Origin: Oxalobacteraceae bacterium
GTDB taxonomy: Bacteria > Pseudomonadota > Gammaproteobacteria > Burkholderiales > Burkholderiaceae_D
DNA: 48,791 nt
NCBI GenBank assembly: GCA_010024875.1
Contig: RGFZ01000020.1
Location: forward strand, 1 to 48,791
Direction of reading: 5' to 3'
Shown here in pieces: positions 25,705 to 37,595 of this stretch. The number at the start of each line of letters is the position of its first letter. Positions within the stretch are counted from its first letter, which is position 1. Position numbers and translations under genes: made by a program. The notes under the pieces are model-generated. The model was not told where the DNA came from. It saw nothing but the letters and a program-made list of their open reading frames with translations, and made no database searches.

Positions 25705-26070
25705 TTAGCGGCGCTCCGATGCCTCGCGCTGAGCCAGCTTACGGTTGGCCTTCTCTTCAATGCCGGACAAGCCCTCGCGACGTGCAAGTTCATCGAGCAC
25801 TTGCTGCGGAGTGAGATCGAAGCGCGCGAGCATGATCATCGAATGGAACCACAGATCAGCACACTCGTAGACCAGCTTGTTCGCGTCGGCGCCTTGGCGC
25901 ACATCTTTGGCGGCCATCACGGTCTCCGTGGCCTCTTCGCCGATTTTCTTGAGAATCGCATCATCGCCTCTCTCGAACAGACGCGAGACGTAGGATTTCT
26001 CGGGATCGCCGCCGGCTTCAAGCTTGCGCGACTCGATCACCTCTGCGAGGCGTTGCAGGATATCGCTCAT
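25705..26070 (-). CDS. hisE: Phosphoribosyl-ATP pyrophosphatase
   Basis: A 121-residue MazG-fold enzyme for the second step of histidine synthesis (PR-ATP to PR-AMP). Metal-binding helices include [16 protein letters not shown] and [20 protein letters not shown]; the N-terminal [12 protein letters not shown] is typical. It is separate from hisI, not fused as in enterobacteria, and starts 11 nt after it. Confidence 0.96.
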   Translation of the reverse strand: MSDILQRLAEVIESRKLEAGGDPEKSYVSRLFERGDDAILKKIGEEATETVMAAKDVRQGADANKLVYECADLWFHSMIMLARFDLTPQQVLDELARREGLSGIEEKANRKLAQREASERR

Positions 26071-26081
26071 GGAAGATCCGC

Positions 26082-26489
26082 TTATTTGTTGTAGATATGT
26101 TCCGGGTCTTTCAGCACCGACTCGGTCTCGATCCAGTCAGGCTGTTCGGCATCCTGATTGAACTTGTGGAAGAAGCAGGAATGTCGGCCCGTGTGGCAGG
26201 CGATGTCACCAACCTGCGTCACTTTTAACAGCAGCACGTCTTCATCGCAATCGAGCCGAATCTCATGCACTTGCTGGAAATGCCCGGATTCCTCGCCCTT
26301 GTGCCAGAGCTTCTTTCGCGAGCGGCTCCAGTAGACGGCCTGACCCAACTCGACGGTGCGCGCCAGTGCATCACGGTTCATCCATGCAAACATTAGCACG
26401 TCATTCGTGCCCACCTCCTGCGCGATAACGGGTATGAGTCCGTGCTCGTCCCACTTGATGCGGTTGAGCCATTTCGCGCGCGCGATCAT
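26082..26489 (-). CDS. hisI: Phosphoribosyl-AMP cyclohydrolase
   Basis: A 135-residue zinc enzyme for the third step of histidine synthesis. [40 protein letters not shown] and the zinc-site [10 protein letters not shown] are the family signatures. Its ATG overlaps the hisF stop (ATGA). Confidence 0.96.
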   Translation of the reverse strand: MIARAKWLNRIKWDEHGLIPVIAQEVGTNDVLMFAWMNRDALARTVELGQAVYWSRSRKKLWHKGEESGHFQQVHEIRLDCDEDVLLLKVTQVGDIACHTGRHSCFFHKFNQDAEQPDWIETESVLKDPEHIYNK

Positions 26490-27250
26490 GCCAGCCTCAC
26501 GGGTATGCCCTGCGCGGCCATGAACTGCTTGGCCTCCTGCACGCTGTGGTGCTGGTAATGAAAAATGCTAGCGGCCAAGACGGCATCGGCATGGCCTTCG
26601 GTAATGCCGTCCGCGAGGTCTTGCAGACCGCCGACGCCGCCGGAAGCGATCACGGGTATCGACACGGCATCCGACACGGCACGTGTCAGCGCGAGATCAA
26701 AACCCGAGCGTGTGCCATCCTTGTCCATGCTGGTCAGCAGGATTTCACCTGCGCCCAGCGATTGCATTTTTTTGGCCCACTCGACTGCATCGAGCCCAGT
26801 CGGCGTGCGACCGCCATGCGTAAACACTTCCCAATGCCCGGCATTGCTGCGCTTGGCATCGATCGCGACGACAATACACTGCGAGCCATACTTGTTGGCC
26901 GCATCCGCGACCAGCTGAGGGTTGGTGACGGCCGAGGTGTTGATGCTGATCTTGTCCGCACCTGCGTTCAGCAAGCGCCGAACATCATCCACCGCGCGCA
27001 CGCCGCCGCCGACAGTCAGCGGAATGAACACCTGAGAGGCCACGTCTTCGATGATGTGCAGGATCAGATCGCGATCGTCAGACGAGGCGGTGATGTCGAG
27101 GAAGGTAAGTTCATCGGCACCCTGCTCGTCGTAGCGGCGGGCGATCTCGACCGGATCGCCGGCGTCGCGCAGCTCGACGAAATTGACACCTTTGACCACC
27201 CGCCCGGCGGTCACGTCTAGGCAAGGAATAATGCGTTTCGCCAGCGCCAT
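26486..27250 (-). CDS. hisF: Imidazole glycerol phosphate synthase, cyclase subunit
   Basis: A 254-residue TIM barrel that joins ammonia from HisH to PRFAR, giving imidazole glycerol phosphate and AICAR. The catalytic acid is D12 in the opening [20 protein letters not shown]; the second catalytic Asp is in [13 protein letters not shown] 27250 gives the normal start; a longer upstream frame would overlap hisA. One nt separates it from the hisA stop. Confidence 0.96.
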   Translation of the reverse strand: MALAKRIIPCLDVTAGRVVKGVNFVELRDAGDPVEIARRYDEQGADELTFLDITASSDDRDLILHIIEDVASQVFIPLTVGGGVRAVDDVRRLLNAGADKISINTSAVTNPQLVADAANKYGSQCIVVAIDAKRSNAGHWEVFTHGGRTPTGLDAVEWAKKMQSLGAGEILLTSMDKDGTRSGFDLALTRAVSDAVSIPVIASGGVGGLQDLADGITEGHADAVLAASIFHYQHHSVQEAKQFMAAQGIPVRLA

Positions 27251-27251
27251 G

Positions 27252-28022
27252 TCAGTCTTCGCCGGACAGCTCGTCCGCGCGCTCCTGCGCATCGCGCAGA
27301 TTCAGCGTTCCCTCGTAGATCGAACGGCCGCAGATCACTCCCTCGATGCCTTCATCTTGTACCGCGCACAAGGCCTCGACATCCTTGATGTCATGCACGC
27401 CACCGGAGGCGATCACGGGAATCGTCATGCTCTGTGCGAGCTTGACAGTGGCGTCGATGTTCACGCCCTTCATCATGCCGTCGCGGCCGATGTCGGTGTA
27501 GACGATGGCTTCGCAACCATAGTCTTCGAATTTCTTCGCCAGATCGATCACCTCATGGCCGGACAATTTGCTCCAGCCATCGGTGGCGACCTTGCCATCT
27601 TTGGCGTCGAGCCCGACGATGATCTGACCGGGGAAGGCGCTGCACGCATCATGCAGGAAACCAGGATTCTTCACCGCTGCCGTGCCGATGATGATGTAGG
27701 ACAGACCGTCATCAAGATAGCGTTCGATGGTGTCGAGATCGCGGATCCCACCGCCGAGCTGAATAGGAATCTCATCCACATCGTTTTCTTCTGCGTACTC
27801 GCGAACAGCTGCGATGATGGCCTTGATGGCGGGCTCGTTCTTGGGCTTGCCGGCAAAAGCACCATTCAGGTCGACCAGATGCAGCCTGCGCGCACCCTGT
27901 TCCAGCCAGTGCCTTGCCATCTGGGCAGGATCGTCGGAGAACACAGTGACCTGATCCATGTCACCTTGCTTGAGGCGCACGCAATGGCCGTCCTTGAGGT
28001 CGATAGCGGGTATGAGCAGCAT
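27252..28022 (-). CDS. hisA: ProFAR isomerase (HisA)
   Basis: A 256-residue TIM barrel that isomerizes ProFAR to PRFAR. The first catalytic Asp is D8 in [20 protein letters not shown] and the second is in [35 protein letters not shown] and [13 protein letters not shown] are phosphate-binding segments. Between hisH (63 nt) and hisF. Confidence 0.96.
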   Translation of the reverse strand: MLLIPAIDLKDGHCVRLKQGDMDQVTVFSDDPAQMARHWLEQGARRLHLVDLNGAFAGKPKNEPAIKAIIAAVREYAEENDVDEIPIQLGGGIRDLDTIERYLDDGLSYIIIGTAAVKNPGFLHDACSAFPGQIIVGLDAKDGKVATDGWSKLSGHEVIDLAKKFEDYGCEAIVYTDIGRDGMMKGVNIDATVKLAQSMTIPVIASGGVHDIKDVEALCAVQDEGIEGVICGRSIYEGTLNLRDAQERADELSGED

Positions 28023-28085
28023 GGCTACTGGAGATTGGCTGGGCTTGGGTTGAAAGGATGGTGTCGTTCGCTGTGGCGAGCACGC

Positions 28086-28724
28086 TCAGGGATTCCAATG
28101 TACAAAATTTTTATACAGCTGCAAACCAGCTGATGCACTTTTTTCGGGGTGGAATTGCGTGGCGAAAATGTTATCCCGTCCTGCGGCGCAGCAAAATGGC
28201 AAACCGTAAACGGTTTCACCTGCAGCATGCTCGTTTTTTTCAGGCACCACGTAGTAGCTGTGTACGAAATAAAAATAGCTGTCGTCTGCCACACCTGACC
28301 ACATCGGATGGCGTTTCAGCTGCCGCACGCGATTCCAGCCCATCTGCGGTACTTTGAAACGCGAGCCATCCGGTTGCCGCTGGTCTTCCAGCCGGAAGCG
28401 CACAACCTTTCCCGGCATCAGGCCGAGGCAATGGGCGTCACCCTCCTCGCTCCAATCGAACATCATCTGCAAACCGACGCAGACGCCGAGCAGTGGCTTG
28501 CTGCGCGCAGCTTCGATCAGGGCTTCCTGCACTCCCGACTCGCGCAGCGATCGCATACAGTCCGGCATCGCTCCCTGGCCCGGAAGCACGATGCGCTCAG
28601 CGGCGCGTATGTCCTCAGGCCTGCCGGAAATATGCACCTCGGCGTCTTCTGCCACATGCATCAGTGCCTGAGCCACCGAGCGCAGGTTACCCATTCCGTA
28701 ATCAACAACGACGATCTTGTTCAT
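28086..28724 (-). CDS. hisH: Imidazole glycerol phosphate synthase, glutamine amidotransferase subunit
   Basis: A 212-residue class I glutaminase that supplies ammonia to HisF. Nucleophile C82 lies in [13 protein letters not shown]; the His-Glu pair is in [10 protein letters not shown]. The oxyanion-side PGQGAM is at about 48-53. ATG 28724 opens into [17 protein letters not shown]; the frame is open further upstream but that part is antisense-like. It follows hisB by 43 nt. Confidence 0.96.
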   Translation of the reverse strand: MNKIVVVDYGMGNLRSVAQALMHVAEDAEVHISGRPEDIRAAERIVLPGQGAMPDCMRSLRESGVQEALIEAARSKPLLGVCVGLQMMFDWSEEGDAHCLGLMPGKVVRFRLEDQRQPDGSRFKVPQMGWNRVRQLKRHPMWSGVADDSYFYFVHSYYVVPEKNEHAAGETVYGLPFCCAAGRDNIFATQFHPEKSASAGLQLYKNFVHWNP

Positions 28725-28767
28725 TGGGTTGATCAATGCCTGCCCGGCACACTGCCGAACACTGTGC

Positions 28768-29358
28768 TCAGAGGCTGCCCTTAGTCGAAGGAATGGTACC
28801 GGCAGCGCGGGGGTCAAGCTCGGCGGCCATGCGCAACGCGCGGCCAAATGCCTTGAACACCGTTTCGCACTGATGATGGGCGTTTTCACCGCGCAGGTTG
28901 TCGACATGCAAGGTCACTTGCGCATGATTGACGAAGCCCTGAAAAAATTCATGCGTCAGATCGACATCGAAGCTGCCGATCATCGAGCGCTTGAAGGGCA
29001 CGTGAAACTCCAGTCCGGGACGGCCGGAAAAATCGACCACCACACGCGACAGCGCCTCATCAAGTGGCACATAGGCATGGCCGTAGCGGCGTATGCCTTT
29101 CTTGTCGCCGATGGCTTGCGCGAACGCTTGACCGAGCGCGATGCCCACGTCCTCGACAGTATGGTGCGCATCGATGTGCAGGTCGCCCTTGGCACTGATA
29201 TCGAGATCAATCAGGCCATGTCGCGCGATCTGGTCCAGCATGTGGTCAAGAAAAGGCACGCCGGTATCCAGCGTCTGCTGGCCGGTGCCGTCGAGATTGA
29301 TCGCCACCCGGATCTGGGTTTCGCTGGTGTTGCGAACGACTTCTGCTGTGCGTGCCAT
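28768..29358 (-). CDS. hisB: Imidazoleglycerol-phosphate dehydratase
   Basis: A 196-residue monofunctional dehydratase, without the N-terminal phosphatase domain of the E. coli enzyme. The two repeated metal-binding motifs are [14 protein letters not shown]-like (here [18 protein letters not shown]) and the [18 protein letters not shown] segment near the C-terminus; [13 protein letters not shown] is at about 36. A separate histidinol-phosphatase must exist elsewhere. Confidence 0.96.
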   Translation of the reverse strand: MARTAEVVRNTSETQIRVAINLDGTGQQTLDTGVPFLDHMLDQIARHGLIDLDISAKGDLHIDAHHTVEDVGIALGQAFAQAIGDKKGIRRYGHAYVPLDEALSRVVVDFSGRPGLEFHVPFKRSMIGSFDVDLTHEFFQGFVNHAQVTLHVDNLRGENAHHQCETVFKAFGRALRMAAELDPRAAGTIPSTKGSL

Positions 29359-29370
29359 GGGTAAGGAGAT

Positions 29371-30459
29371 TCAGGAATTCAAGCTGGACTCGAGCGCCGC
29401 CAGAAATTGCGCATTCTCGGCCGGGGTGCTCACGGTAACCCGCAGACAATTGTCCAGCAAAGCGTGCATTCTACCGACATTTTTCACCAGCACCTTTCGC
29501 TCTAACAGGCGCTCGAATACCTGAGTGCCGGTCAGACCGGGTCGGGTAATCCGCAACAGGATGAAATTGGCCGCGGAGGGAAACACCGTCACGCCGGGCA
29601 GCGCCGCCATCCGCGCCGCAAGCTGCTCGCGCTCTACGCGAATGCTGGTCGCCTGCGCATCCAGTACATCATTGTGCTCGAGCATGAAGGCAGCGGTCGC
29701 CTCGGTCAGCACATTGACGTTGTAAGGCGGGCGTACCTTGTCGAACTCATGCAAGAGCGGCGCAGCGGCCGACATATAGCCCAGCCGTATGCCCGCCAGC
29801 CCCAGCTTGGACACCGTACGCATCACGATCAGGTTGGGGAATTCCGGCAGGCGTGGCATGAAACTATCGTCGGCAAATGGCTGATACGCTTCATCGACCA
29901 CTACCAAGCCGCTGTTACCAACCTCACGAATGATGGCCAGCATCGCCTCGGCATCGAACAGGTTGCCCGTCGGGTTGTTCGGATATGCCAGATAAGTGAT
30001 CGCCGGACGATGGGTGCGCACCGCATCGAGCATTGCGTCGAGATCAAGGGACAGATCTTCACGCAAGGGAACGCCGACAAATTCAAGACCCGCCAGCTGC
30101 GCCGACATCGCGTACATCACGAAGCCTGGCACCGGTGCCAGCACCTTGGCGCCCGGCTTTGCACAAGCCACCGACACCACGCTGATGAGCTCATCCGAGC
30201 CATTGCCGAGGATGATGTCAAAGCCCGAGGGCACGCCAAGCTTGTCGCAAATCGCCGCCTTCAGCCCGGCATAGGTAGGCACTGGATAACGGTTCAGCGC
30301 CAGCGCGCCCAACCGTTTGCCCAGCTCGTGCTGTAGCGCGACCGGCAACAGGTAGGGGTTTTCCATCGCATCGAGCTTCACAAAGCCTGAGGCATCGGGA
30401 ACGTGATACGCCGACAAGGCGCGCACGTCGGCGCGGATGAGGTTTTCAGTCAGGGACAT
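29371..30459 (-). CDS. hisC: Histidinol-phosphate aminotransferase
   Basis: A 362-residue PLP enzyme that makes L-histidinol phosphate from imidazole acetol phosphate and glutamate. Substrate motif [13 protein letters not shown]-binding lysine in [19 protein letters not shown], and the [10 protein letters not shown] loop are clear. Twelve nt before hisB; 33 nt after hisD. Confidence 0.96.
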   Translation of the reverse strand: MSLTENLIRADVRALSAYHVPDASGFVKLDAMENPYLLPVALQHELGKRLGALALNRYPVPTYAGLKAAICDKLGVPSGFDIILGNGSDELISVVSVACAKPGAKVLAPVPGFVMYAMSAQLAGLEFVGVPLREDLSLDLDAMLDAVRTHRPAITYLAYPNNPTGNLFDAEAMLAIIREVGNSGLVVVDEAYQPFADDSFMPRLPEFPNLIVMRTVSKLGLAGIRLGYMSAAAPLLHEFDKVRPPYNVNVLTEATAAFMLEHNDVLDAQATSIRVEREQLAARMAALPGVTVFPSAANFILLRITRPGLTGTQVFERLLERKVLVKNVGRMHALLDNCLRVTVSTPAENAQFLAALESSLNS

Positions 30460-30492
30460 GAGAGGCTCGACGAAGGCACTGGTCAGAATCGC

Positions 30493-31806
30493 TTATTTCA
30501 GGCGCATTTCGGCTGAACGAGCATGCGCCGGCAAGCCCTCACCGTACGCCAGCTCGGCCGCCACCTTGCCCAGCGTCTGTGCGCCGGACTGGCTGACGTG
30601 AATCACTGAAGAGCGCTTCTGAAAGTCATAAACACCCAGCGGGGACGAGAAGCGTGCGGTACGCGAGGTCGGCAGCACGTGGTTGGGACCTGCACAATAG
30701 TCGCCCAGCGATTCGGAAGAATACCGACCGAGGAACATCGCGCCCGCATGGCGGATGCGATCAGCCCACTGCTGAGGATGCTCGGCGGAGATTTCAAGGT
30801 GCTCGGCGGCGATCAGGTTGGCGATCTCGCAGGCTTCGTTCATGTCGCGTACCTTGATCATCGCACCCCGGTTGGTGAGCGATATACGGATCACGTCTTT
30901 GCGGGGCATGTCGTCTAAGAGCTGGTTCACGCTAGCCTGCACGCGTGACAGATAGTCCGCATCCGGGCAGACCAGAATCGATTGCGCGAGCTCATCATGC
31001 TCGGCCTGCGAGAACAAGTCCATTGCCACCCAGTCGGGGTCGGTGCTGCCATCGGCGAGCACCAGAATCTCTGACGGACCGGCGATCATGTCGATGCCGA
31101 CGATGCCGAACACGCGACGCTTGGCCGCAGCCACGTAGGCATTGCCGGGACCGACGATTTTGTCCACTTGCGGAATACTTGCCGTGCCATAGGCCAGTGC
31201 ACCGACCGCTTGCGCGCCGCCAATGGTAAACACGCGATCAACACCGGCCATCTCGGCAGCGGCCAGCACCAGCGGATTCTTCACGCCCTCGGGCGTGGGG
31301 ACAACCATGATGATCTCGCCGACACCTGCCACCTTGGCCGGAATCGCATTCATCAGCACCGATGACGGATACGCTGCTTTGCCGCCCGGGACATAGATGC
31401 CAACCTTGTCAAGCGGCGTGACTTTCTGCCCAAGCACCGTGCCATCGGCTTCGGTAAAAATGAACCCATCGGAACCACATTCTTTTTTTTGCCGCTCGTG
31501 ATACGCACGCACACGATCGGCTGCATGTTGAAGTGCGGCACGGCGCGCGGCAGGCAGACTATCCAGCGCCGCCTTGCGCTCGGCGCGGGGAATCTCCAGC
31601 GCAGTCATGTGGGTTGCTGACAGCCGATCGAATGTATTTGTGTATTCCAGTACGGCGGCGTCGCCACGCTGGCGCACATCCGCGAGTATTGACGCAGCGG
31701 CACGATCAATCGCTTCGTCCTCCGAAGCTTCGAAGGCCAGTATGGCCATCAGTTGTTCGCGGAAATCCTTGCTGCCGGAATCCAGTTTTCGTATTTCGAG
31801 TGACAT
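30493..31806 (-). CDS. hisD: Histidinol dehydrogenase
   Basis: A 437-residue zinc enzyme that oxidizes L-histidinol to L-histidine in two NAD-linked steps. [48 protein letters not shown] and the zinc-site [14 protein letters not shown] all match; the C-terminal [17 protein letters not shown] carries the catalytic region. Three nt after hisG. Confidence 0.97.
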   Translation of the reverse strand: MSLEIRKLDSGSKDFREQLMAILAFEASEDEAIDRAAASILADVRQRGDAAVLEYTNTFDRLSATHMTALEIPRAERKAALDSLPAARRAALQHAADRVRAYHERQKKECGSDGFIFTEADGTVLGQKVTPLDKVGIYVPGGKAAYPSSVLMNAIPAKVAGVGEIIMVVPTPEGVKNPLVLAAAEMAGVDRVFTIGGAQAVGALAYGTASIPQVDKIVGPGNAYVAAAKRRVFGIVGIDMIAGPSEILVLADGSTDPDWVAMDLFSQAEHDELAQSILVCPDADYLSRVQASVNQLLDDMPRKDVIRISLTNRGAMIKVRDMNEACEIANLIAAEHLEISAEHPQQWADRIRHAGAMFLGRYSSESLGDYCAGPNHVLPTSRTARFSSPLGVYDFQKRSSVIHVSQSGAQTLGKVAAELAYGEGLPAHARSAEMRLK

Positions 31807-31809
31807 GAT

Positions 31810-32462
31810 TTATTTTTCACGACGCGATGCCTTGTCGAAGGCATCGATAAGGGGTTGCAGCTTTTCGCGCTTCAATTTGAGCGCAGCCCGGTTGACGACG
31901 AGGCGCGAGGAGATGTCCATGATGTGCTCGACCTCGACCAGGTTGTTGGCCTTCAGCGTGCTACCGGTCGACACCAGGTCGACGATCGCATCCGACAAAC
32001 CGACCAATGGCCCGAGCTCCATCGAGCCATACAGCTTGATCAGGTCCACGTGTACACCCTTGGCAGCGAAATGCTCACGCGCAACATTCACATATTTGGT
32101 CGCCACGGCCAGACGCGCACCCTGGCGCACCGCACTCGCATAATCAAAGCCTGCAGGCACCGCGACGGACATACGGCATTTGGCGATGTTCAGATCGATG
32201 GGTTGATACAAGCCATCGCCGCCATGTTCGAGCAAGACATCCTTGCCGGCGACGCCAAAGTCCGCGGCGCCGTGTTGCACATAGGTGGGAACATCGGACG
32301 CGCGCACGATCACGACACGCACTAACGGATCGCTGGTGGGCAGGATCAGCTTGCGCGATTTTTCCGGGTCTTCAGACACCACGACGCCAGCGGCCTGCAG
32401 CAGCGGCATCGTTTCCTCAAAGATCCGGCCCTTAGACAGGGCAAGGGTGAGCATCTGGGTCA

Positions 32463-32463
<1 letters not shown>
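31810..32463 (-). CDS. hisG: ATP phosphoribosyltransferase, short form
   Basis: A 217-residue catalytic subunit for the first step of histidine synthesis. [35 protein letters not shown] and the PRPP-binding [18 protein letters not shown] are present. It lacks the C-terminal ACT-like regulatory domain, so it is the HisG-S form that works as a hetero-octamer with HisZ; no hisZ is in the window. Its ATG overlaps the murA stop by one base (TGATG). Confidence 0.96.
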
Positions 32464-33949
<1,486 letters not shown>

Positions 33950-34008
33950 GTTATTGCCTTTGATAAAAATAACTCAGCCAGTCGGGCCGGCGCGTCAGGA
34001 ACCGCGCC

Positions 34009-34764
34009 TCAATGGCGCAGCTTGTAACCATTTTTTAGCAGCCGCAGCGCCAGCGAGGCGAGCAGCAGGAGGAACACCAGCACGATCAGCAGGCTGGTCA
34101 CCGGCGGCACGTCAGAGTGACCGAAAAAGCCATAGCGAAAGCCGTCGATCATATAAAAAAACGGGTTCGCATGCGACACCGCCAGCCAAAATGGCGGCAG
34201 TGAATGCACCGAATAAAACACGCCGGCAAGAAAGGTCGCCGGCACGATCAGGAAGTTCTGAAAAGCCGCGAGCTGATCGAATTTCTCAGCCCAAATGCCC
34301 GCCAACAGCCCCATCGTACCGAGTATGGCCGCGCCGATCAGCGCAAACAGCAAGATCCACAACGGAGCCACGAAAGAGAGCTTGGCGAACCATGCTGTGA
34401 TCAGGAATACGCCTGCACCGACCACCAGCCCACGCACCATCGCCGCCAGCACATAAGCACCGTAGAGCTCCCAATGCGATAGCGGAGTCAGAAGTACAAA
34501 GACAAGGTTACCGGTGATCTTGGATTGGATCAGTGATGATGATGAATTCGCAAAGGCATTTTGCAGCACACTCATCATCACCAGCCCGGGCACAAGGAAG
34601 GCGGTGTATGACACGCCGGGGAATACCTGTACATGCTCTTCCAACACATGACCAAAGATCAGCAGGTACAGCATGGCGGTCACGATGGGCGCGGTCAGCG
34701 TCTGCGTCGCTACTTTCCAGAAGCGCAGCAGCTCCTTGTAAAACAGTGTGCGAAAGCCCGTCAT
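34009..34764 (-). CDS. ABC-2 type transporter permease
   Basis: A 251-residue membrane protein with about six hydrophobic segments. YKELLRFWKVATQTLTAPIV near the N-terminus and the ABC-2 signature region FLAGVFYSVHSLPPFWLAVS near 180 place it with YadH-type exporters. The substrate is not known. Its ATG overlaps the stop of the ATPase gene (ATGA); ibaG follows 59 nt later. Confidence 0.92.
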   Translation of the reverse strand: MTGFRTLFYKELLRFWKVATQTLTAPIVTAMLYLLIFGHVLEEHVQVFPGVSYTAFLVPGLVMMSVLQNAFANSSSSLIQSKITGNLVFVLLTPLSHWELYGAYVLAAMVRGLVVGAGVFLITAWFAKLSFVAPLWILLFALIGAAILGTMGLLAGIWAEKFDQLAAFQNFLIVPATFLAGVFYSVHSLPPFWLAVSHANPFFYMIDGFRYGFFGHSDVPPVTSLLIVLVFLLLLASLALRLLKNGYKLRH

Positions 34765-35672
34765 TGGTCACCACCCATGATCTGGATGAACACATCTTCC
34801 AGGTCGGCCTGGTGCAGCTGCAAGTCGTCCAGCTTTGCGCCAGATTCGCGGATGCGCGCAAGAATACCTTCAACCTCGTCATGATGATTGACGCGTAAGG
34901 TGTAGTGATTACCCTCGGCCAGCTCGGCGGGATGAGATACGAGCGCGTGCAGCGACGCTGGCAGTTTGCCGCCCGACAGCCTCACCTCGAGTTGCGAACC
35001 CGAGATACGGCGAATCAGCGCAGCAGTGGAGTCGAGCGCGACCACCTGACCCGCCTTCAGCATCGCAATGCGATTGCACAGCGCTTGAGCCTCTTCCAGA
35101 TAATGGGTTGTCAGCACGACAGTATGGCCTTCGCGGTTCAGACGGCCGATGAAATCCCACAGTGTCTGGCGCAGTTCGACATCGACGCCTGCGGTCGGCT
35201 CATCGAGCATGATGACCGGCGGCTTGTGGACCAGCGCCTGCGCGACCAATACCCGTCGCTTCATGCCGCCAGACAGCGCGCGCATGTTGGAATCCGCCTT
35301 GGAGCTCAGGTGCAGGTGGTGCATCACTTCGTCGATCCAGTCATCGTTATGACGGATGCCGAAATAGCCGGACTGCATGCGCAGCGTTTCACGCACCGTA
35401 AAGAAGGGATCGAACACCAACTCCTGCGGCACAACGCCGATCTGCTTGCGCGCGCGCTGATAGTCAGTGACCACGTCATGACCGTGAATGCTGACCCGCC
35501 CCTCATCGGCACGTGCCAGTCCGGCGATGATGGAAATCAAGGTGGTCTTGCCGGCACCGTTGGGGCCGAGTAATCCGAAAAACTCACCCTCGGCGATGTC
35601 GAGCGAGACGCCACCCAAGGCCTGCAGGGTGCCGTAGCGCTTCTTGACGTTGTCGATCCGGATCGCGGACAT
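34761..35672 (-). CDS. ABC-2 type transporter ATP-binding protein
   Basis: A 303-residue ATPase of the ABC-2 exporter class (YadG/CcmA-like). Walker A GPNGAGKTTL is at about 37-46, signature LSGGMKRRVLVAQAL at about 133-147, and Walker B VIMLDEPTAGVD just after. A C-terminal extension of about 90 residues follows the nucleotide-binding domain. ATG 35672 opens into SAIRIDNVKKRYGTLQALGG; the longer frame runs into an upstream hairpin. Partner of the permease that follows. Confidence 0.94.
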   Translation of the reverse strand: MSAIRIDNVKKRYGTLQALGGVSLDIAEGEFFGLLGPNGAGKTTLISIIAGLARADEGRVSIHGHDVVTDYQRARKQIGVVPQELVFDPFFTVRETLRMQSGYFGIRHNDDWIDEVMHHLHLSSKADSNMRALSGGMKRRVLVAQALVHKPPVIMLDEPTAGVDVELRQTLWDFIGRLNREGHTVVLTTHYLEEAQALCNRIAMLKAGQVVALDSTAALIRRISGSQLEVRLSGGKLPASLHALVSHPAELAEGNHYTLRVNHHDEVEGILARIRESGAKLDDLQLHQADLEDVFIQIMGGDQ

Positions 35673-35693
35673 GAAGTGGTAAACCGGTGGAAG

Positions 35694-35752
35694 GCGCCAA
35701 GGCATTGGCTATCGTGGATGCCCGGATGTGCGGCATCCGCCAATGAAGGCGC
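35694..35752. repeat. Long imperfect hairpin between mlaB and the ABC genes
   Basis: Three nested complementary blocks lie here: GCGCC (35694-35698)/GGCGC (35748-35752), CATTGGC (35703-35709)/GCCAATG (35739-35745) and GGATGCC (35716-35722)/GGCATCC (35732-35738), with a 9-nt loop. In total 19 base pairs can form. On the minus strand it lies 22 nt upstream of the ABC ATPase start and no T-run follows, so it looks more like an mRNA processing or stability element than a terminator. Confidence 0.55.
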
Positions 35753-35825
35753 AAAGTCTCGGATTATAGGGGATTTGGCTGCCGAGCCTGAGCGCGGAAC
35801 ACGCCGAAGTCAGGATCTGACCAAC

Positions 35826-36083
35826 TCAGGAATGCATGAGATCCTGCAGCCCATACAACTGCGCCAGACTGAGCAAGCCCTCTGGCACGCCGGCGATCTG
35901 CAAGGGTCTGCCCAGCGCCGATCCAGCCCGCTTCCAGGCCAGCACTGCGGATACCGCCGAGGAGTCGAAATGGGTCAGACCGGACAAGTCAATCAGCGTC
36001 TCGCCCTGCGCGATGGATGCCAGGCCTTCCTGCAGCGCTTGCCCGGCATCCGCCATAGTGATGGAGATCGGAGTGAAACTCAT
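35826..36083 (-). CDS. mlaB: Mla system STAS-domain protein MlaB
   Basis: An 85-residue STAS-domain protein that binds the MlaF ATPase and supports MlaFEDB activity. GETLIDLSGLTHFDSSAVSA contains the conserved serine-bearing loop; LQIAGVPEGLLSLAQLYGLQ forms the C-terminal half. Its ATG overlaps the mlaC stop by one base. Last gene of the mla run. Confidence 0.9.
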   Translation of the reverse strand: MSFTPISITMADAGQALQEGLASIAQGETLIDLSGLTHFDSSAVSAVLAWKRAGSALGRPLQIAGVPEGLLSLAQLYGLQDLMHS

Positions 36084-36724
36084 CAGCTCTTGGCCGGCTT
36101 CGGCGGATTCGCGGCGAGGCGCTTGTTACGCTCGGCCAGCGCGCGAATCAGACCGTCAATACCGCCCTTGTTGATCTCGGCGGCAAAGGTGCCCTTGTAA
36201 GTCTCGACCAGCCACGCGCCGAGAATGTTTACGTCATAAATCTTCCAGCCCGAGGCGGTTTTTTCGAGCCGGTAATTCAACTGTATTGGTTCGCCGCGCG
36301 GCTGAATCACCATCGAGCGCACCTCAACCTCGTCATCATCCGCGCCTGAACGCATAGGCTTGAACTCGAGCACCTGATTGCGAACCTGCGAGATCGCGCC
36401 GGAGTAGGTGTAGATCAGCAGGGAGCGGAATTCCGTGGTCAGTGCAGCTTGCTGCTCGGGTGTGGCTTCGCGCCAGAATCGGCCAGCGGCCATTGCCGTC
36501 ATGCGCTGGAAATTCACATGCGGGATCACTTTGGCTTGCACGACCTCCATAATTCGCTGCTGATTGCCCGCCTGGATCTGCTTGTCGGTCTTGGCCAGCT
36601 CGAGGATCTCGCTGCTCACGCGCTTGACCAGCACGTCAGGCGCTTCTTGCTGCGCGCTGGCACTGCCCGCGCAGACAACTAGCAGGGTGAAAAGAATGGA
36701 GGTGAGCTTCCTGAGGATGGACAT
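36083..36724 (-). CDS. mlaC: Periplasmic phospholipid shuttle protein MlaC
   Basis: A 213-residue protein with a Sec signal (MSILRKLTSILFTLLVVCAG, cleaved near SASA). The mature part matches MlaC/Ttg2D: VIPHVNFQRMTAMAAGRFWR, FRSLLIYTYSGAI and the late WKIYDVNILGAWLVETYKG. It carries phospholipid between MlaA at the outer membrane and MlaD at the inner membrane. 157 nt separate it from mlaA. Confidence 0.95.
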   Translation of the reverse strand: MSILRKLTSILFTLLVVCAGSASAQQEAPDVLVKRVSSEILELAKTDKQIQAGNQQRIMEVVQAKVIPHVNFQRMTAMAAGRFWREATPEQQAALTTEFRSLLIYTYSGAISQVRNQVLEFKPMRSGADDDEVEVRSMVIQPRGEPIQLNYRLEKTASGWKIYDVNILGAWLVETYKGTFAAEINKGGIDGLIRALAERNKRLAANPPKPAKS

Positions 36725-36780
36725 GGATATCCCGGGGCAGTGTAGGAGCGTGCCGGCCTATGCGGCGCTCTGGACATGGA

Positions 36781-36810
36781 ATGATACCGAATGATGCAGC
36801 GACCGGCCAA
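36781..36810 (-). promoter_or_regulatory. Possible internal promoter for mlaCB
   Basis: On the minus strand TTGGCC (36805-36810), an 18-bp spacer and TATCAT (36781-36786) stand about 57 nt upstream of the mlaC ATG, in the 157-nt gap after mlaA. Confidence 0.3.
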
Positions 36811-36881
36811 CTCGCATCCGACCGCCGACCGTCCGAAAATTCGGCGGGCAGCGGCCGCCTGCCGCGCTGCTCGGTGGAGAT

Positions 36882-37595
36882 TCAGTTCTCGCCGTCGCGG
36901 ATACGGCTTTCTCGGCGTTGCAGGTATGCGTCGCGGAAGAATTGATAAGGGTCGAGTGCCGCACCCTCCATCAGCGTGCCCGTGTCCAGCAGCGCTGCAC
37001 GGTCATCCACAGCGCGCAGCACACGGCCGCTGTTCTTTGCGCGCACCGGCACGCTGTTGGAGGCGGTCAGCGGATCCGCATACAGATCGACAGGCTTTGC
37101 CATACTGTCGCGCAAGGTGCTGGAACCGAAGAAAGGCAGCACCACATAAGGCCCGGATTTCGCGCCCCAAACACCCAGGGTCTGCCCGAAATCTTCTTCG
37201 TGCTTGGGCAAACCCATCGGCGTGGCAACATCGATCAGTCCGGCAATCCCTATCGTGGAATTGAATACAACGCGCGTCACGTCCGTGGTGCCGTCCTTCG
37301 GTTTACCTTGCAGGTAGTTGTTTACCGCCGTCCAGACATCACCGATGTTGGCGAAAAAATTTCCTACGGCCGAGCGAACGAAGGACGGCAGAACGGTCGC
37401 ATAGCCCGTCGCTACCGGCTTGAGAATGTTGTCGTCGACCTTGCGATTAAACTCGAACATCGCACGATTGTAATTCTCGTAAGGATCGCGTGGGTCGCTG
37501 CCGGCACCCGTCACGCGGGTACTGGCGCAAGCACTTAGCAGCACACTCACCGCTGCGATCAGGCTCCAACGGAGGAATCGTTTTTGGTTGGTCAT
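36882..37595 (-). CDS. mlaA: Outer-membrane lipoprotein MlaA (VacJ)
   Basis: A 237-residue lipoprotein with lipobox LLSAC (C23 after MTNQKRFLRWSLIAAVSV). The VacJ core is clear: DPYENYNRAMFEFNRKVDD, NFFANIGDVWTAVNNYLQGK, TIGIAGLIDVATPMGL and FGQTLGVWG. It removes phospholipids from the outer leaflet. Lying inside the mla operon between mlaD and mlaC, it differs from E. coli, where mlaA is unlinked. Its ATG overlaps the mlaD stop (ATGA). Confidence 0.96.
   Translation of the reverse strand: MTNQKRFLRWSLIAAVSVLLSACASTRVTGAGSDPRDPYENYNRAMFEFNRKVDDNILKPVATGYATVLPSFVRSAVGNFFANIGDVWTAVNNYLQGKPKDGTTDVTRVVFNSTIGIAGLIDVATPMGLPKHEEDFGQTLGVWGAKSGPYVVLPFFGSSTLRDSMAKPVDLYADPLTASNSVPVRAKNSGRVLRAVDDRAALLDTGTLMEGAALDPYQFFRDAYLQRRESRIRDGEN

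Noticed and set aside
27183-28133. A 316-codon plus-strand frame
   Set aside because: It is fully antisense to hisA and the hisF start, which are certain genes; long antisense frames are expected in GC-rich coding DNA.
28717-29364. A 215-codon plus-strand frame
   Set aside because: Antisense to hisB and lacks any protein signature.
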